Below, piece by piece: positions 63,810 through 64,000 of a stretch of 64,000 nt of DNA. Numbering within the stretch: position 1 is the stretch's first letter; every line of letters begins with the position of its first letter. This DNA is from Pseudomonadales bacterium (GTDB lineage: Bacteria; Pseudomonadota; Gammaproteobacteria; Pseudomonadales; UBA5862): NCBI GenBank assembly GCA_024234215.1, contig JACKOQ010000001.1, positions 186,001 through 250,000 on the forward strand, in the 5' to 3' direction. Both the position numbers and the translations under genes were made by a program. The notes under the pieces were generated by a model. That model did no database searches. It was not told where the DNA came from and worked only from the letters and a program-made list of their open reading frames with translations.

Positions 63810-64000
63810 TCACTGATCGGGCATCCACAGCCGGACGGTGGCCGGGCAGCAGGGCACGCCGGCGCGGTTGGCGACCACCATCTCGACCACCACCAAGCCA
63901 TGCTCGCCCTCGCGCTCCTTGGCGGTCACCCGACCATTCATCACCACCTCGTCGCCGGCGCAGATCGAGGTGCCCATGCGCATCGAGCGTTTGCGCAGGA
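63810..64000 (-). CDS. MaoC-like/hotdog-fold dehydratase, C-terminal part (runs off the window)
   Basis: Only the last 63 codons are inside the window. The reading RSMRMGTSICAGDEVVMNG, then VTAKEREGEHGLVVVEMV and RAGVPCCPATVRLWMPDQ, is the end of a hotdog-fold MaoC-type domain, as in acyl-CoA hydratases. It is upstream of the methyltransferase on the same strand, 19 bp from its start, so the two may share a transcript. The start codon and catalytic Asp-His lie beyond 64000. Confidence 0.7.
   Translation of the reverse strand, partial: LRKRSMRMGTSICAGDEVVMNGRVTAKEREGEHGLVVVEMVVANRAGVPCCPATVRLWMPDQ

Overview
The window is high-GC DNA that reads as a free-living gram-negative gammaproteobacterium. 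The support is a general porin, outer-membrane export proteins, a biosynthetic arginine decarboxylase with spermidine synthase, a split adenosylcobalamin-dependent ribonucleotide reductase (NrdJa/NrdJb), BolA, a one-protein OlsF-type ornithine-lipid acyltransferase, and a complete exosortase A (XrtA/PEP-CTERM) exopolysaccharide locus. The species cannot be named from the sequence.

Layout. (1) 0-5.5 kb: a sulfate-uptake cluster, with a small YezD-like protein, a porin, a periplasmic sulfate-binding protein, CysT, CysW and CysA. (2) 5.5-7.8 kb: katG, preceded by a near-perfect OxyR-type palindrome that begins inside the cysA stop codon. (3) 7.9-12.4 kb: single metabolic genes (SDR dehydrogenase, metallo-beta-lactamase-fold hydrolase, PhzF-like isomerase, flavin-linked phenol oxidase/dehydrogenase homologue). 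(4) 12.4-16.5 kb: an RND/MMPL-type exporter in an operon with an exosortase-associated acyltransferase, and a second acyltransferase paralogue facing away from it. (5) 16.7-43.6 kb: a tightly coupled plus-strand EPS operon of about 27 kb. It holds export lipoprotein, chain-length regulator, tyrosine kinase, outer-membrane barrel, AAA ATPase, WecB, deacetylase, FemAB, a glycosyltransferase, XrtA-EpsI, rmlACDB, further glycosyltransferases, an amidotransferase, an O-ligase, a sulfotransferase, an ESDDW deacetylase-like protein and a TPR protein. (6) 43.6-48.5 kb: a convergent minus-strand operon of deacetylase, GT2 and an unusual 1048-residue protein that joins GT2, a membrane region and an alkaline-phosphatase-superfamily domain. 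(7) 48.8-55 kb: housekeeping genes (bolA, a MATE exporter, GST, speA, speE, a deoxyinosine glycosylase) and tRNA-Ser(TGA). (8) 55-64 kb: a 220-bp inverted-repeat element, an SLC13 permease, nrdJa-nrdJb under a double NrdR box, a phnA/yjdM-like gene bracketed by inverted copies of a 24-bp repeat, olsF, a methyltransferase and the 3' end of a MaoC-like gene.

How the parts fit. The rml genes supply dTDP-rhamnose and WecB supplies UDP-ManNAc. At least six glycosyltransferases would build the polymer. The PEP-CTERM-type export lipoprotein, chain-length protein, kinase and barrel would move it out. Deacetylases, a sulfotransferase, FemAB and an amidotransferase would decorate it. XrtA would process PEP-CTERM proteins, but none is encoded in this window. 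The minus-strand operon looks like a second envelope-glycan module whose last protein may join sugar transfer to a phospho-group transfer or hydrolysis step. The two clearest regulatory signals are the OxyR-like site before katG and the paired NrdR boxes before nrdJ.
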